From assembly GCF_918797505.1 (NCBI RefSeq), contig NC_092797.1, positions 27,479,372 through 27,543,371 of the forward strand: 64,000 nt of DNA. The letters run 5' to 3'. Below, piece by piece: positions 1 to 10,766 of the stretch. A program made the position numbers and the translations under genes. The DNA comes from Bemisia tabaci. Lineage: Eukaryota; Arthropoda; Insecta; Hemiptera; Aleyrodidae. Positions within the stretch are counted from its first letter, which is position 1. Each line of letters starts with the position of its first letter. The notes under the pieces are model-generated. The model saw only the letters and a program-made list of their open reading frames with translations, had not been told where the DNA came from and made no database searches.

Positions 1-137
1 TTAAAAATAAGGGGGAGACGTAAGACATGTAGGATTTATTGAGATACTCTATCCTAAAATATTTTGGACTGACACGCTAGAAGGCAATTTTTCTCCTGAC
101 AAAGTCTTCTATTTTTTTTCATTTTATTATTTAGGTC

Positions 138-390
138 AATGGCAAAACTATGAAACCACGTACCTCTGTTTATAACATTGCAGACTTCTTGTCCTACTTA
201 TTTTATTGTTTTTTAAGAAAATTAGTCAATGCAATTGCTTGAAAACTTCTTTGCTTTCTCTTCTGTTAGCAGAATACATACTGTATAAATTTCAAGCTAT
301 TAAGTTGGTTTGTTTGTCTTTTAGAAAATAGAGTAGGAGCGGAAATTTTGAGCACTGAACTTGAGACACATGCTTTTGCACTCTAGCCAT
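138..390 (+). repeat. Dispersed repeat family E, copy 1 (in EFR3 downstream intron)
   Basis: It shares ordered blocks (CAATGGCAAAACTATGAAAC, GCAGACTTCTTGTCCTACTT, GCGGAAATTTTGA) with 2660-2790, 29850-30080 and the reverse strand of 14238-14461. The last copy has terminal inverted repeats around CCACGTATC, so the family is probably an MITE. Confidence 0.6.
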
Positions 391-663
391 CAATGTGTCT
401 TATCATTTTGAAATGTAAGTCTTCCATTTAGTATTTCTGCCATCTTTATTGTGGAGGGTGGAAGTATTCAGTTAACAACAGAAATATTTTGGATGGGTCG
501 CAAAAGAAGATTTCTATATTCAGAATTGATGCAAAAAACAGTCCTCATTTGTCTTCATGATATTTCTGCTGATGAAAGAAAAAAAAAATTGCTCTGCAGC
601 AAGTCAAAATTTCTTTCCATGTATTGAATTAAAATTCTACAGTCGAAATCAGATAGTAAAGTA

Positions 664-827
664 CAGTGGCGTGGCATGAATGATCGATTATTAATATTTA
701 TCCATTTGAAGGGATGCTGAAGAATCGATTATTAAGGTGTTTGTTGCGAACACCCTGTATATTGATCTTTTTCCAGGGGTTTAAATGGCAGATCAATCTA
801 TATGTCACAAAGCACTCCACACCACTG
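664..827. mobile_element. 164-bp hAT-type MITE with perfect 8-bp target duplication
   Basis: It begins CAGTGGCGTGGC and ends CCACACCACTG, flanked on both sides by GTAAAGTA (656-663 and 828-835). The centre holds an imperfect palindrome, GGTGTTTGTTGCGAACACC. Related copies are at 15185-15348 and 15607-15746. An 8-bp duplication with CAGTGG-type ends is typical of hAT elements. There is no coding capacity. It lies in the EFR3 intron just past exon 5. Confidence 0.9.
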
Positions 828-856
828 GTAAAGTATCTCATTTCATGTGGGTTTAC

Positions 857-1009
857 CTGGAGTCCATTGATACCGGCAACTCGTAACTGCGTTAGAGTCT
901 CTGGAGAGGGATGGTTACTGTGGCACATGGAGGAAAACTTAGAAACAAAGAAGTCATACCGTCTGTGGTAGGAAGGAGTGTCTTCTTCAATATTTGCAAA
1001 CTTAACAAA
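857..1009 (-). CDS. EFR3: EFR3 exon 5, residues 120-170
   Basis: The acceptor is CTACTTTGCAG and the donor GTAAAC; the exon is 153 nt, exactly 51 codons. It encodes FVKFANIEEDTPSYHRRYDF, the family's best-known block, then FVSKFSSMCHSNH and LRVAGINGLQ. Reading frame continues into the intron for some codons, which is read-through and not protein. An MITE (664-827) sits 30 nt downstream of the donor. Confidence 0.96.
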
Positions 1010-4000
1010 CTGCAAAGTAGAAATGATACACAAATTAGCATTCTACACATCACCATACAAAACAGACTCTAAGTCACTCATCAAACCTTGAAGATACACT
1101 TTACTCCGATCAATTTTATATTTTATGCACCTGATGAAAATTACTTGAATGGTCCGAATAACAATAAAATCATAAAAAGAAAACCACTTCTTTCCTTTAC
1201 GACGGTAATTATTCTTTTGTCGATTGAAATTGAGGAGATCTGCCCCCATTAACTAACACAACTAGAAGCAAGTAGAACCCCTTTTCTTCAGCATATTAAT
1301 CATCAAATTTTGATCTAATCTGAGACAAGTAAAAAGGGAGAAGCATCGATATCTGATACAATATTTTCTTCAAAAATTACATTAATAAAACTTTAGAGCA
1401 GAGAAGCTGCCAGAGACGAATTTATGCAAACTTATAGAAATCAACTTTTCAGCTGAGAAATCTTTTAAAACATCCAAAAGGGAACCTGTGTAGTTTTCAA
1501 AATTTAGACATATTTTCCTGATGTGCCTAATTAACATAATGCTTCATTAACACTTTAAATTCAAAAAGTGATTCAAAGTGCCCATTAAAAACATATCAGA
1601 AGGTCATTGAATCGGCTTACTGATTGTGTTGCTAAAATCTGAAGTTCCGGTTCACTTGATTCTAATAACTTTTGAACTGTCCTCAGGAAGCTCTCCACAA
1701 ACAAATTCAGCGACTGAGCATGGCATGCCTGCAGCAACTGATCCATGGCCTCCATTGCAATTTTTACAAATCTGAAGCAGATGAAATCGTACAATTAAGC
1801 AAGTGTTGGTAAGATAAGGTCAATTCTGGGACAAACTTACAAGGAAATAAGAGAAAGGAAACAACTATTCCATACTCCAATTTACCTTTCCTGGTAAAAT
1901 GTTAAATTTGTTGTTGAACTGTAAAAATCAATGGTTAAATTGAAGACAGTTGATTAAAAGAAAAACTTTCAGACACCTTACTTATATTCCGGGTAATATT
2001 AATCATTAAAGAAGACTTAACAGTTAAAATATCCATTACAATATACCAGAGCGGAGATTTAAGTCATACGTTTTTATTTTATAGAGATCCAAGACATGAA
2101 GTCCCTTAAAAGGTTCTCAGAGTGTTGATTATTTCAAAATAGGTTGTACAGTAATAAAGTATAAAGAATTCAGATATCTCACCCATATCTCCTCCTTGAT
2201 ATGTCACGACTTGCTTTTTCCAGGAGATACTCGCCAATACGATCCAATTTTTCTGGAGATGAGATCGCATAAAATGCTAACTTTTCCATATTGTTTTTCA
2301 CAAGTCCCTCCTAAGGAAATAAAAAAAAAGAATTGATAACTAAGCTTGAAGACTTATACTAAAGAGTAACAGGTGGCAAGGTTTTGTTACATAGAAACAA
2401 TAAAATACATAGACGAATATCTCAAATAAGTAGGCAGGTATATTTCTTGAATAGCAAATAAATCAGAGATCAAACATAAATGTCAGATTCTAATTATTTA
2501 ATGCTTATGACAACTGGAGCAGGTCTCTACCGCACATCTGATGACGGGTATTACTGTGAATTGTTATAAGATCAAAATAAAACATGAAACACTGCGGTGA
2601 CTTTATATTGACATTGCTATGTCACAGAAAAGCAATATAGCTTACTTTATTCCCATTTCAATGATGAAACTGCTGACCACATATCTCAGTTTTTGACAAT
2701 GCAGACTTCTTGTCATACTTTATTTTTTAATTGGAAAACTATTCAACGGCAAGTCTTGAAAACTTCCATGATTTTACTGCGCTGTGCAAATAAAACTTCA
2801 ATGAATGATATTGATTTGTTCTCCTTCACAAAAATAAGATGAAAGCTGAGATTATTAGACACTGCAAACAAGATAAATGGTCTGGTAGTCTGGATTTGTA
2901 CCATTGAAAAAGGTCATGTCATTGATATTGTTTGAATCCAGTCCAATAACTGAGCAACCTTAAGTACGGTGATGCCATCACTAATGGCATTCATTCAAGG
3001 GAAATGATTAGGCAATTAAAAACCTCTACGTCTGCTAGGAATGAACTATTAATCAATTTTATAGATTTACAGGTAACACATTGTGACATACCTGCGGAGA
3101 GTTTGGATAAATATGGTCTACAAGGTGCTTGTAGCGAGGGGTTCCCATTCCAAAACAACCTGCAACAATGAGTGTAAATGATTAGTTTGTGATGATGGAG
3201 GATTTCAAATAGGATCACTCTTAAGGCAATTATCATAAAACTATTGAGGCTGAAACTTAGGAACCTGTAAGGTGGACCAACCTCTTACAATGTCTGCTTC
3301 AACATTAACTGGCATAACAGCCAAACTTGATGATGAATTATAAAAAGCCATCATAGACACTTAAAAACTATAAGAAGAAGAAGAATAGAAGAACTAAGCT
3401 GCATTTTCGAAGAAAAATATTTGGGACCGTTTGCAAACGGAAGTACCCGATTCCAAATGGCCATTGACGGGTTCCGTTTGACTTACCCGGTGACTTTCGT
3501 GTTTTTACATATGAATGCCCTACGTTTCTACCAAATGCTCAACGATCTTTGGGGGTCGTTGAGGACCATTGAATTGCCATTTCCAATAGAAGAACCAATA
3601 GGAATCGAATAAGTTGACATCGGCAACATAGCTCTACTGAGGAGCAAGTAAAAGTGTACGGCTAGTTCAAACAACAGATTATATGCGACAGCTGGGATTT
3701 GCGTCCGGAAAGATAGCTCCCTATGTATATTGAAAGAAAAGTATTTCACTGGGTAAATCCGTAGCTGCCATGTGATGATTTCCACCAACAGAGCAGATAC
3801 CAAATCGCAAAACTGATAAAGGGAAACATAACCTTAAATCTGCCTGAAAACATTACAAATCTAATCATGATGAATAACGCATGTAGTTCCTGACAAAATT
3901 TAAAGTTGTCAAAAGCATATTCTTTCTTGTACGTCGTTTTTCCCTCGACCATTCAAATGATCACTTTAATCTGCATGCAAGAGATGAAACACGCATGGCT

Positions 4001-4251
4001 TACTGCATTGCAGTAGTAGCTCACACTGCTTCATTCACATGTCTGTGATTAGAGAGAAAAGAACCTCAGAAGTAATTTTGATAGAAGCGAGAATACTTTA
4101 ATCACATTGGCAGTCTTTCTGAAATATAAAGGTTCCTTCAAAAACATGATGAACAAATTAAATAATAAAATTTAGTCTTTAGTTGTGAAGTATTGAGTAA
4201 AGTTTACAAAATCCAGGATGAGATGATGAAGAGCTCCTTACCGCAACACAT
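857..4251 (-). CDS. EFR3: EFR3 / rolling blackout homologue, 5' part, five exons, continues off the left edge
   Basis: This is the N-terminal 170 residues of an EFR3-family protein (about 800 residues in other animals). EFR3 is a palmitoylated peripheral plasma-membrane protein. It recruits PI4KIIIalpha with TTC7 and FAM126 to make PI4P; the Drosophila orthologue RBO is needed for synaptic transmission and phototransduction. The join is 4242-4251, 3092-3159, 2183-2310, 1621-1771 and 857-1009, 510 nt in all. Every junction has GT/AG sites and matching phase (1, 0, 2, 0). Hallmarks are the N-terminal Cys cluster (C2, C3, C5), PRYKHLVDHIYP, GLVKNNMEKLAFYAISSPEKL, MEAMDQLLQACHAQSLNLF, LQILATQSFVKFANIEEDTP and SYHRRYDFFVSKFSSMCHSN. 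The last exon stops after a conserved GINGLQ, so the next exon should begin with the family's VVRKT-type segment; I do not find it before position 1. The helical repeat domain is only begun here. Family assignment is from recognised conserved sequence and is very secure; the start exon is less so. Confidence 0.95.
1621..1771 (-). CDS. EFR3: EFR3 exon 4, residues 69-119
   Basis: The acceptor is CTGCTTCAG and the donor GTAAGC. The exon is 151 nt and leaves in phase 0. It encodes FVKIAMEAMDQLLQACHAQS and continues with LNLFVESFLRTVQKLLESSE to LQILATQS. Near-identical wording occurs in all animal EFR3 proteins. Confidence 0.96.
2183..2310 (-). CDS. EFR3: EFR3 exon 3, residues 27-68
   Basis: This 128-nt exon lies between the acceptor TTTCCTTAG and the donor GTGAGA, entered in phase 0 and left in phase 2. 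It encodes EGLVKNNMEKLAFYAISSPE, then KLDRIGEYLLEKASRDISRR and RY. In animals this segment is the first helical repeat of EFR3. The split codon with the next exon is GG|A, Gly. Confidence 0.95.
2660..2790 (+). repeat. Dispersed repeat family E, copy 2 (in EFR3 intron)
   Basis: It contains GCAGACTTCTTGTCATACTT and neighbouring blocks shared with 138-390 and 29850-30080. It is truncated and diverged. Confidence 0.5.
3092..3159 (-). CDS. EFR3: EFR3 exon 2, residues 5-26
   Basis: The exon begins after the acceptor TTGTTGCAG and ends at CCGCAG before the donor GTATGT. It is 68 nt, entered in phase 1 and left in phase 0. It encodes CFGMGTPRYKHLVDHIYPNS and then PQ. PRYKxLVDxIxP is the most conserved N-terminal signature of EFR3 proteins. 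Confidence 0.93.
4242..4251 (-). CDS. EFR3: EFR3 first coding exon (micro-exon, 10 coding nt)
   Basis: On the minus strand the sequence reads AAAAATGTGTTGCG followed by the donor GTAAGG. It encodes Met-Cys-Cys and the first base of a Gly codon. That codon is completed by the GT at the start of the next exon, giving MCCGCFGMGTPRYK. This is the layout expected for EFR3, whose proteins begin with a short Met-plus-cysteines palmitoylation motif before a conserved PRYK. The -3 position is A, a good initiation context. The exon is too short to be found as an ORF. An alternative first exon at 6326-6428 is also phase-compatible. Confidence 0.75.
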
Positions 4252-4399
4252 TTTTACTGAGTATTTTCGGACACAAAGGACGGAAAATCGAGTGGAGATT
4301 CGTTACATGAAAAACTTAAAGCTAAAAGATGAAATAATGCCCTTTTTTTTCTCTATGAAATAATGCAAATAGAAACTGATAAGGGTGTAAAAAAGAAAC

Positions 4400-4480
4400 A
4401 CGGCCTTCGCCTTCCAAGAAGAATGTCAACAAACAATTACGTCAGCTGACAGGGTCATTATTTCGTCACCAGAGAGCGTG
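4400..4480 (-). promoter_or_regulatory. Candidate EFR3 promoter / 5' UTR region
   Basis: The 230 bases before the micro-exon ATG contain no further convincing splice acceptor on the minus strand, so transcription may start close by. TTACGTCA at 4437-4444 is a one-mismatch CRE palindrome, and a CGTCA lies at 4474-4478. No TATA box is evident. The assignment is inference from position. Confidence 0.25.
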
Positions 4481-5639
4481 GAGTGCAACCTATTTTATGT
4501 ATGTATGTTTGCGTTATGGGGTTTTGAAGGGATTCCAGGGCTGCGTTTTCCAGTACGCAAAGGCAAAGCTTAATGCTAAAAACGCTACATCTTTTTACTT
4601 ATTAGGATTTCTTTTAATTTTCTGTTGTACTATTATAATTTACTATGATCTTGACGTTTTCGCTAAGTTCCATTTTTTCTCCTTTTTTCTTTGACTTCGA
4701 TAATTAAAAATATGCAGACTACTTATTTTGCCTTTATTTTCCTTATTTTTCCATCCGTTCATTTTCTTGTAGAAAAATGTCACAGAAGACGCGAAAAAAT
4801 TAAAGTTCATTAAGTATTATTGATTCTTCTACTTACGGTAGGGGTGGAGGGTTTTACCATCAACACGTGATAACCAGTCTATATTTCGACACACAAAGTC
4901 CTTGCGGTATGAAATTGGACCATTGTGAAATAGTTGGATATTTAGAATAGAGGAATTTGTCTGTGATCCCGAGCTGCCCTTCGAATTCGACCGAATTTAG
5001 AGGTGATTGCCAAAAAAAGGTTTGAAGCAGGAAGTTGCTTGTTTCGTTGTGGGCTGCAGTCAGTTACGAGCATCATGAAAGTTTTTCCTGAATGTCCAAA
5101 AAAAAAAGTCCCCACCTATGTGCGCTTTCGCGGCTTTCCGGTGCTCTATTTTTTTTTTTTTTTTTTTTTTTTTGTGGGTGAGCCGAAGGAGGGGAGGGGA
5201 GGAAGAGTCCGCGGGTAGCTCCTAAAATTCAGCGATCTACCAGTTTTAGGACGAATATTTGAAAACCATTCTCTACCTTGAAAGGTCCATGGTGAAAAAA
5301 GGTTTGAAATCATCGTCTGAGAGCTATAAAAATAATCGAGGTCGTCGCAGCTTGAACCCTGAAAATTGGAATTTTGTTCAATAATTTAACGTCTAGATGC
5401 CCAAGCCTGATTAAATTGACTCGAGGATTGCTAAAAACACGTGCCCTGTGGGTTGTATAGGGCCAGTCATGAGCTTTAGATGTAGGTCTACACTCTACAA
5501 ATACATCATAAAAGAAGTATCAGACATCATATTTGAAAAAAAATCGATTGTCAACACAGCCGAAGATAATAGATAATGTAATCGAGCCTTATTTTTCAAC
5601 ATTTCTGCCAAATCTGAACGACACCTCATTTATTGGCAG

Positions 5640-6205
5640 CATGGAGCGGAGGGAGCATTGCGAGTTCACGCCTCGCGCCATAGCGCCTTCAATTTTGCAG
5701 ATGCCACGTGGTCATCCATCAAGCACGAATAGTTGTATCTCTGCGCCGTCATCAACGCGCGTCCTTTCCCCTGCTCGATTTCCATATTATGCTTGTTTTC
5801 ATTTGTCTTATTCGTATTGGTGTACGCATCACCGCCGAAGATGGGAAAGACTTATTCGGGTCTCGTTTTATAAATTTTTCCCCAAATGAATCAGTGAGAT
5901 CGAAAACACACCAACTCGGTAACTCGAAAATGCTCAATTTTTATAGAGGGCATTGAAGTTAGCGCAGCTGTTCTTGGATCTTGGACTTGGACCTTTAAAG
6001 TGTCTTTAAGAACTTGTCTTTCTGTACCAAAAATATTTTTCACAGACTATTTTTTTCACTTACTGTGCAGTTTTGTATGTGTCTTGATTATTTTCATTTT
6101 TTCGAGTTGGTGTGTTTTCGTTCTTACTGATTCAAATATGAACGACTCCTTACTGGGAGCATAGAGCGGAGCATTGCGAGTTAACGCCTTGCGTCATCGC
6201 GGAAA
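5640..6205. repeat. Short direct repeat pair and inverted repeat
   Basis: GGAGCATTGCGAGTTCACGCC (around 5650) recurs with small changes at about 6170. Between them, CGAAAACACACCAACTCG (around 5900) and its reverse complement (around 6100) form an inverted pair about 200 bp apart. This may be a decayed mobile element. No protein frame here is recognisable. Confidence 0.45.
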
Positions 6206-6325
6206 GAAAAAAGTATACCCTACCTTCAAAAACTTGGAAATAACGTAGATAATACTTGCAAACTATTAAGATCGATGTCTTTAAATATTGGTTGACCTGG
6301 CAGAAATAAGTATTATTCTACTCAC

Positions 6326-6462
6326 ATTTTGAGTTATTGGAGGTGCACTTGGACACGATTGGATTATCGACACAAGACTGCGGTAATTCAATTTGCCGAT
6401 CGAAGCAGCACTTCACCACGATAGCCATTTTTGAACCGGTCCTTCAGAGAGAGGTGTTAGCT
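6326..6462 (-). CDS. Possible alternative first exon of EFR3 (34 codons)
   Basis: An acceptor-like TTTCTTTCACAG precedes 6462. An ATG at 6428 has A at -3 and G at +4, with an in-frame TGA upstream. The frame MAIVVKCCFDRQIELPQSCV continues to residue 34 and ends at a GTGAGT donor at 6325. One base is carried over, which would make TGT (Cys) with EFR3 exon 2. The phase fits, but a 34-residue extension is not known to me in EFR3 and the micro-exon at 4242-4251 fits the family much better. It may be an alternative start, part of a 5' UTR exon, or chance. Confidence 0.25.
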
Positions 6463-8212
6463 CTGTGAAAGAAAACAAAACCAAAAGTCAAAATAATTAT
6501 TGAGTGTTCGAGGTTCAAAGAGATGAAGGTTCATGCGGGCGATGTTTAACGGAAGGAAATCGAGTGATATGGACTTGGAACTGAGAGAATTGGGTTTGAG
6601 ATTTTCATCCCTTCATGACGATCACGAGGAGAAGTAAATTTCAAGGCAAATACCAAGGGCACTGTTCCTATTCCGACAGTGCCTTAGAAATATCATTCGG
6701 CGCTGCGGTTTTTTTCACTTTTTGAGAATGTACAATTGTACAATGAAAAAATACTTTTTTCCTTCAAACAGTTTGTAATAATGTCTGTGAAGCAGTATTA
6801 CAAGGGAACGCTCGGGCGCCAAAGGTGCCCCCCCCCCCCCCTTCGCCCCCGTCTGACAGCTCTGGAGATGCTCTGGTGTTTTCCTTATTTTCTTCACTTT
6901 TTGCGAATACAAATAAATGCACTGTTGAAACTTTGACTTTCTAAGCCTAAAAAAATTGTAAGAATTGTTGATGTAAGTAAAATCACTGAATCTCAGTCTT
7001 AACCTCCTGAGTAAAATTTGAGCTACTTTGATTTCACGCTTGTAAATAAAAACGATAATCCTTAATTTAGGTAATAGAAATTCAACTTCACGATTTTGAT
7101 AAATAAGTCGCGGGCATTTTAAGATATGTTCATGCTTGTACGCAGGGGATCTACGCACACTCTACAGAAAATGATTTTTAAGGATTGCACCAAATTTTCA
7201 AAATTTTACAGCGGTGCGTTACACGATGCTCCATAATTTTTTTTTAAAAAGGAGAATTTGAAGTCGCTTATCGCATCGGCGGAAAAAACTCATGAATAGG
7301 TAGTAAGAAAAGGCTTTATTGGTTTTGGGGGAGATATTATAGCAGGTCAATGAAATGAATAGAAACTATGACTCTCACGTGCATTAAAACAATAATGACT
7401 TCGACTGATTTCACCTACCCAAACATTAATATTAATGAAGGGCTATTCTCCGCCAAGTTCAATGCTATCCTTGAACATTTAGAGGGAATAATAAAATCAA
7501 CAGAGGTTATCGTGGGGAAAATGTGGCGGGAGAAAATATTCCTCCCACAGACTCGCGAAACAAAACTTTACACATAGGTCTATATTTTTCTTTTTCTCAC
7601 AATAAACGCGTTAAAATGTACTTAATAACGTATAATTTTAACGTACCTGCATCTATTATGTGAAGATTGAGTGGCTATTCCGCGAGGGATGGTAAAAAAA
7701 CGTCACCATAATTTCAACGAGCGTTGTTTTGGGGGGAATTCACCCGGAATGAGGCACTGCTCCCGTGTCCCAGTTTCGGTGGGAACAAGTGCCAGCAACA
7801 CCACTACAAAGGCTTCTTTACACAGTTGCTTCTATTTGCGGAGGCGTGACCCGACTATTCATCCTGAAAACGTTTCGGCGCACTCCATGAATGAAAATCC
7901 GGAGAATGAACGCAATATCTTCGTGAAGGGGAGTAGTGCGTCAAGTGTTGAATCGATTCGGTGCGAGTAAATGGGACGTTCTTCGGATGGGGCACATGCG
8001 CCCTCGAATTTTCCGCACTCCCGCAGTGCTCCCCTGGTGGCCGCGACGAGAACTAAAGAGTAAAGGGGGCACAGCGCGGGGGATTCCCGCTTGTGAAAAT
8101 TGAGACATACTGTCAAACTTTTTTTATTTTATTTTTAGAGACTTTTAGATTCTTGGAGTGGAGCTTTTTTTAAAAAATAATTTCTGCGTTTTAAATTCTT
8201 TCCTGCAGAGTT
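6463..8212. other. No gene recognised
   Basis: It is AT-rich sequence with a C homopolymer near 6829-6841. The open frames here (up to 147 codons) lack recognisable domains and overlap low-complexity sequence. I see nothing further I can support. Confidence 0.5.
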
Positions 8213-8400
8213 GTGCCTGGATATCAATTCCGGGTCATAGGTGGATCGAGACATTTTTAACGGAGGGGGGCGGTAGGGGGGTCCAGGGGACTCCCCCGAA
8301 AATTTTCGAAATTTTTAAGCATCTAACGTGCAGTTTGAGTCCATTTTGTCTTAGATTATTATCAGATACAAGCATCCTGGCAACAAGTGAGGCATGACGT
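8213..8400 (+). repeat. Dispersed repeat family F, copy 1
   Basis: GGGGTCCAGGGGACTCCCCC followed by an AATTTTCGAA-containing block and a GCATC...TGCAGT block recurs, slightly diverged, at about 35247-35300. The purine/pyrimidine-rich GGGTCC edge suggests the same non-autonomous element. Confidence 0.5.
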
Positions 8401-9219
8401 ATTTTTTGAGAGAGGAAAAATTCTATATTAAAAAAACGTCTCGAGGCAGTGAGGAGAGGAATCTAAAATTCCAAATTTCATATTTTATATCTCCTCATAA
8501 TTTAAGAAATTCATGAATGATTTTAGTTTATATTTAAGATTCATCTCTTCTAACTCTGATATTAACTCTTTGTCTCATGAGCTAATCGTTGATAGTGGAG
8601 AGAAAATCTACATTGCACAGTATTTTCTCGACTATAGAGTCGGTTGGAATCGATTTTTATGGTTTTTTTTTTAAAGTAAGGAGATCAGACTTATAATGTT
8701 CCGCAAAAATCATTTCTTGCTTTGATTCAATTTAATACTCCAGCATAGAAATAAAACTGAAAACCATTTGTTGCTTTCATGCAACGCTATGCAATAACGG
8801 GTTAATTCTTTGAATTATTCTTTCGCATGTAAACATGAAAAATAGAGAATACTTGGATTAAGTGAGATGAAACAATTATAATGGGCAAAATGCGGTTTTA
8901 TCAATGATGGAAACCATCTGACGATTTTGCATATCGAAGATCAGAACGAGTCGCCTTCGCGTCGCATCGTGTCGTGGCCATACAACCCCCCCCCCCCCCT
9001 CCCACCCCCCAATGCATGTACAGAGCTCGCAATGCAGGGTTGAAAATTCAAACCTCGGATGAGTCTGCGTGTTTTGGTCGCTCCAGTTTTCGCAGCTCAC
9101 GAAATTTACCGCCGTCGTTAGCGCTGTCACTGACCTACTGAACCCATCCCCTCTTCACGCCCCTCTTACACCCGACCCGTAGCGCACCCACTTAAACGCG
9201 CCCCTACGTGCTCAAAATG

Positions 9220-10121
9220 CTGCCGTGCTAAGGAAGAACGCCGTATAAACCATCCAGAGTTGCCAAATTTCCCTTGATAAAATATGCATTTTTGAAAAAA
9301 TTCATGCACATTTTTCCCTGATATTTTCGGGTATTTTAGATTGAATGGAGAAGTTGCAGGTGTCTGAACTTTGATGGATTCCGTGTTTAAGTGGACGCTA
9401 CCAAGTGAGCTGAACACGAGAATATCCTTGGTTCATAAATTGATCAATTATTGGAGGAGATCTCACAAAATAACCTAATCTGCTAAAATACATGTGTTTA
9501 AATGGGAAATGCCGCCAGATGACGTCACTAGGCGGTGCATTTTCTCACTTGTAAATTTATTTTTATACTATTTCCCATTGCAGAAAAAAATTAGAAGAAA
9601 TACTGCAAAATCAGCTCTTTATAGGCACTTTCAGGTGAAGCTATAAAAAACTTGCGTGCAAATTCTCCATTGCGTACAAAATTGTCTGAAAATTTTGGAA
9701 AATAATATTCGCAATGGAGAATTTGCATGCCAATTTTTTATTGTTTCATCTATCTGAGAGTGCTTAAAGAGCTGATTTCACAGTATTTTTTATGGTTTTT
9801 TCTGATATGGGAATAAGTATAAAAATAGATTTAAAAGTGAGAAAATGTACCGCCTAGTGACGTCATCTGGCGGTATTTCCCATTTAAACACATGTATTCT
9901 AGCAGATTAGATCATTTTGTCATATCTTCTCTAATAATTGTTCAATTCGTGAACCAAGGGTATCCTAGGGTTCAGTTCACTCAGTAGTTTCCACTTAAAC
10001 ACGAAATACATGAAATGTCTGACACCTGCAAATTCTCTATTTTCCCAGTAAATTCGGTGTTTATTGGAGGGAACTTGGCAACGTCTGAAGGCTCATACGG
10101 CGTCCTTCCTCAGCAGGACAG
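9220..10121. mobile_element. 902-bp giant foldback derivative of MITE family A
   Basis: It starts CTGCCGTGCTAAGGAAGAAC and ends CTCAGCAGGACAG, flanked by AATG on both sides (9216-9219 and 10122-10125). The two halves are inverted copies of each other over about 440 bp. GCCGCCAGATGACGTCACTA near 9510 has its counterpart near 9860, and an inner palindrome around GCAATGGAGAATTTGC leaves a loop of a few tens of bases near 9690. Only the outer 50-100 bp match the standard 253-bp family A element; the rest of the arms is private. Transcription would give a long hairpin RNA. Confidence 0.85.
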
Positions 10122-10766
10122 AATGCAACTTGACGGTCGTCATCTGGGACTGAGTAGCGTTGCGACTGCAGTCACGCTGAGTTTGGAGGCTGCTTTTGAT
10201 TAATATCAAAGGTCAGCTCGACGAGGCGTACCCACGAAGGGGTAGCAATTCAGGGGAGTGCTTTTCCAAGAGCTCACCCACTTCCCACGAGTCCCACGCA
10301 ATTAAAGCGTTCGATACCAAGGGGCCCAGCACCGAGCAGGAATTTTTTTGCTCACGTGGAGCACCTCATACGGAGGGGTCAGAGGTCACAGTCAGTAAGG
10401 GGCTTAAGTGCATTGCAAAGTTGCACATTTTCGTCTGAAAATCAGCTATTCATTCACTTATTTGCTCACTTGGAACAGTCCATACGAAGGGGTGAGAGGT
10501 CAGAGTCAGTGAGGAGCTTAGGTGCATAGCAACGTTGCAAATTTTCATCTGAAAAATTATTTATTCACTCGAGAATTGGTGCAATTTTTTATATTTTTTT
10601 TTTTATTGTGGAAATTATTTGTGATTTAACGAGCACAAGAGTTCTTCGATATTTTCAATATAAAACATGCAGCCATAATAAATATAGAGGAACGTTTGGA
10701 CGTATTTATGCTGAAAGGAGCTAGAGACGGGTGGGATATATAGATGGGGTGTGCTCGGAGCACACA

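Noticed and set aside
1..856. Next EFR3 exon (VVRKT-type segment)
   Set aside because: I looked on the minus strand and found no matching block; the intron holds a family E repeat and a hAT-type MITE, and the exon is presumably beyond the left edge.
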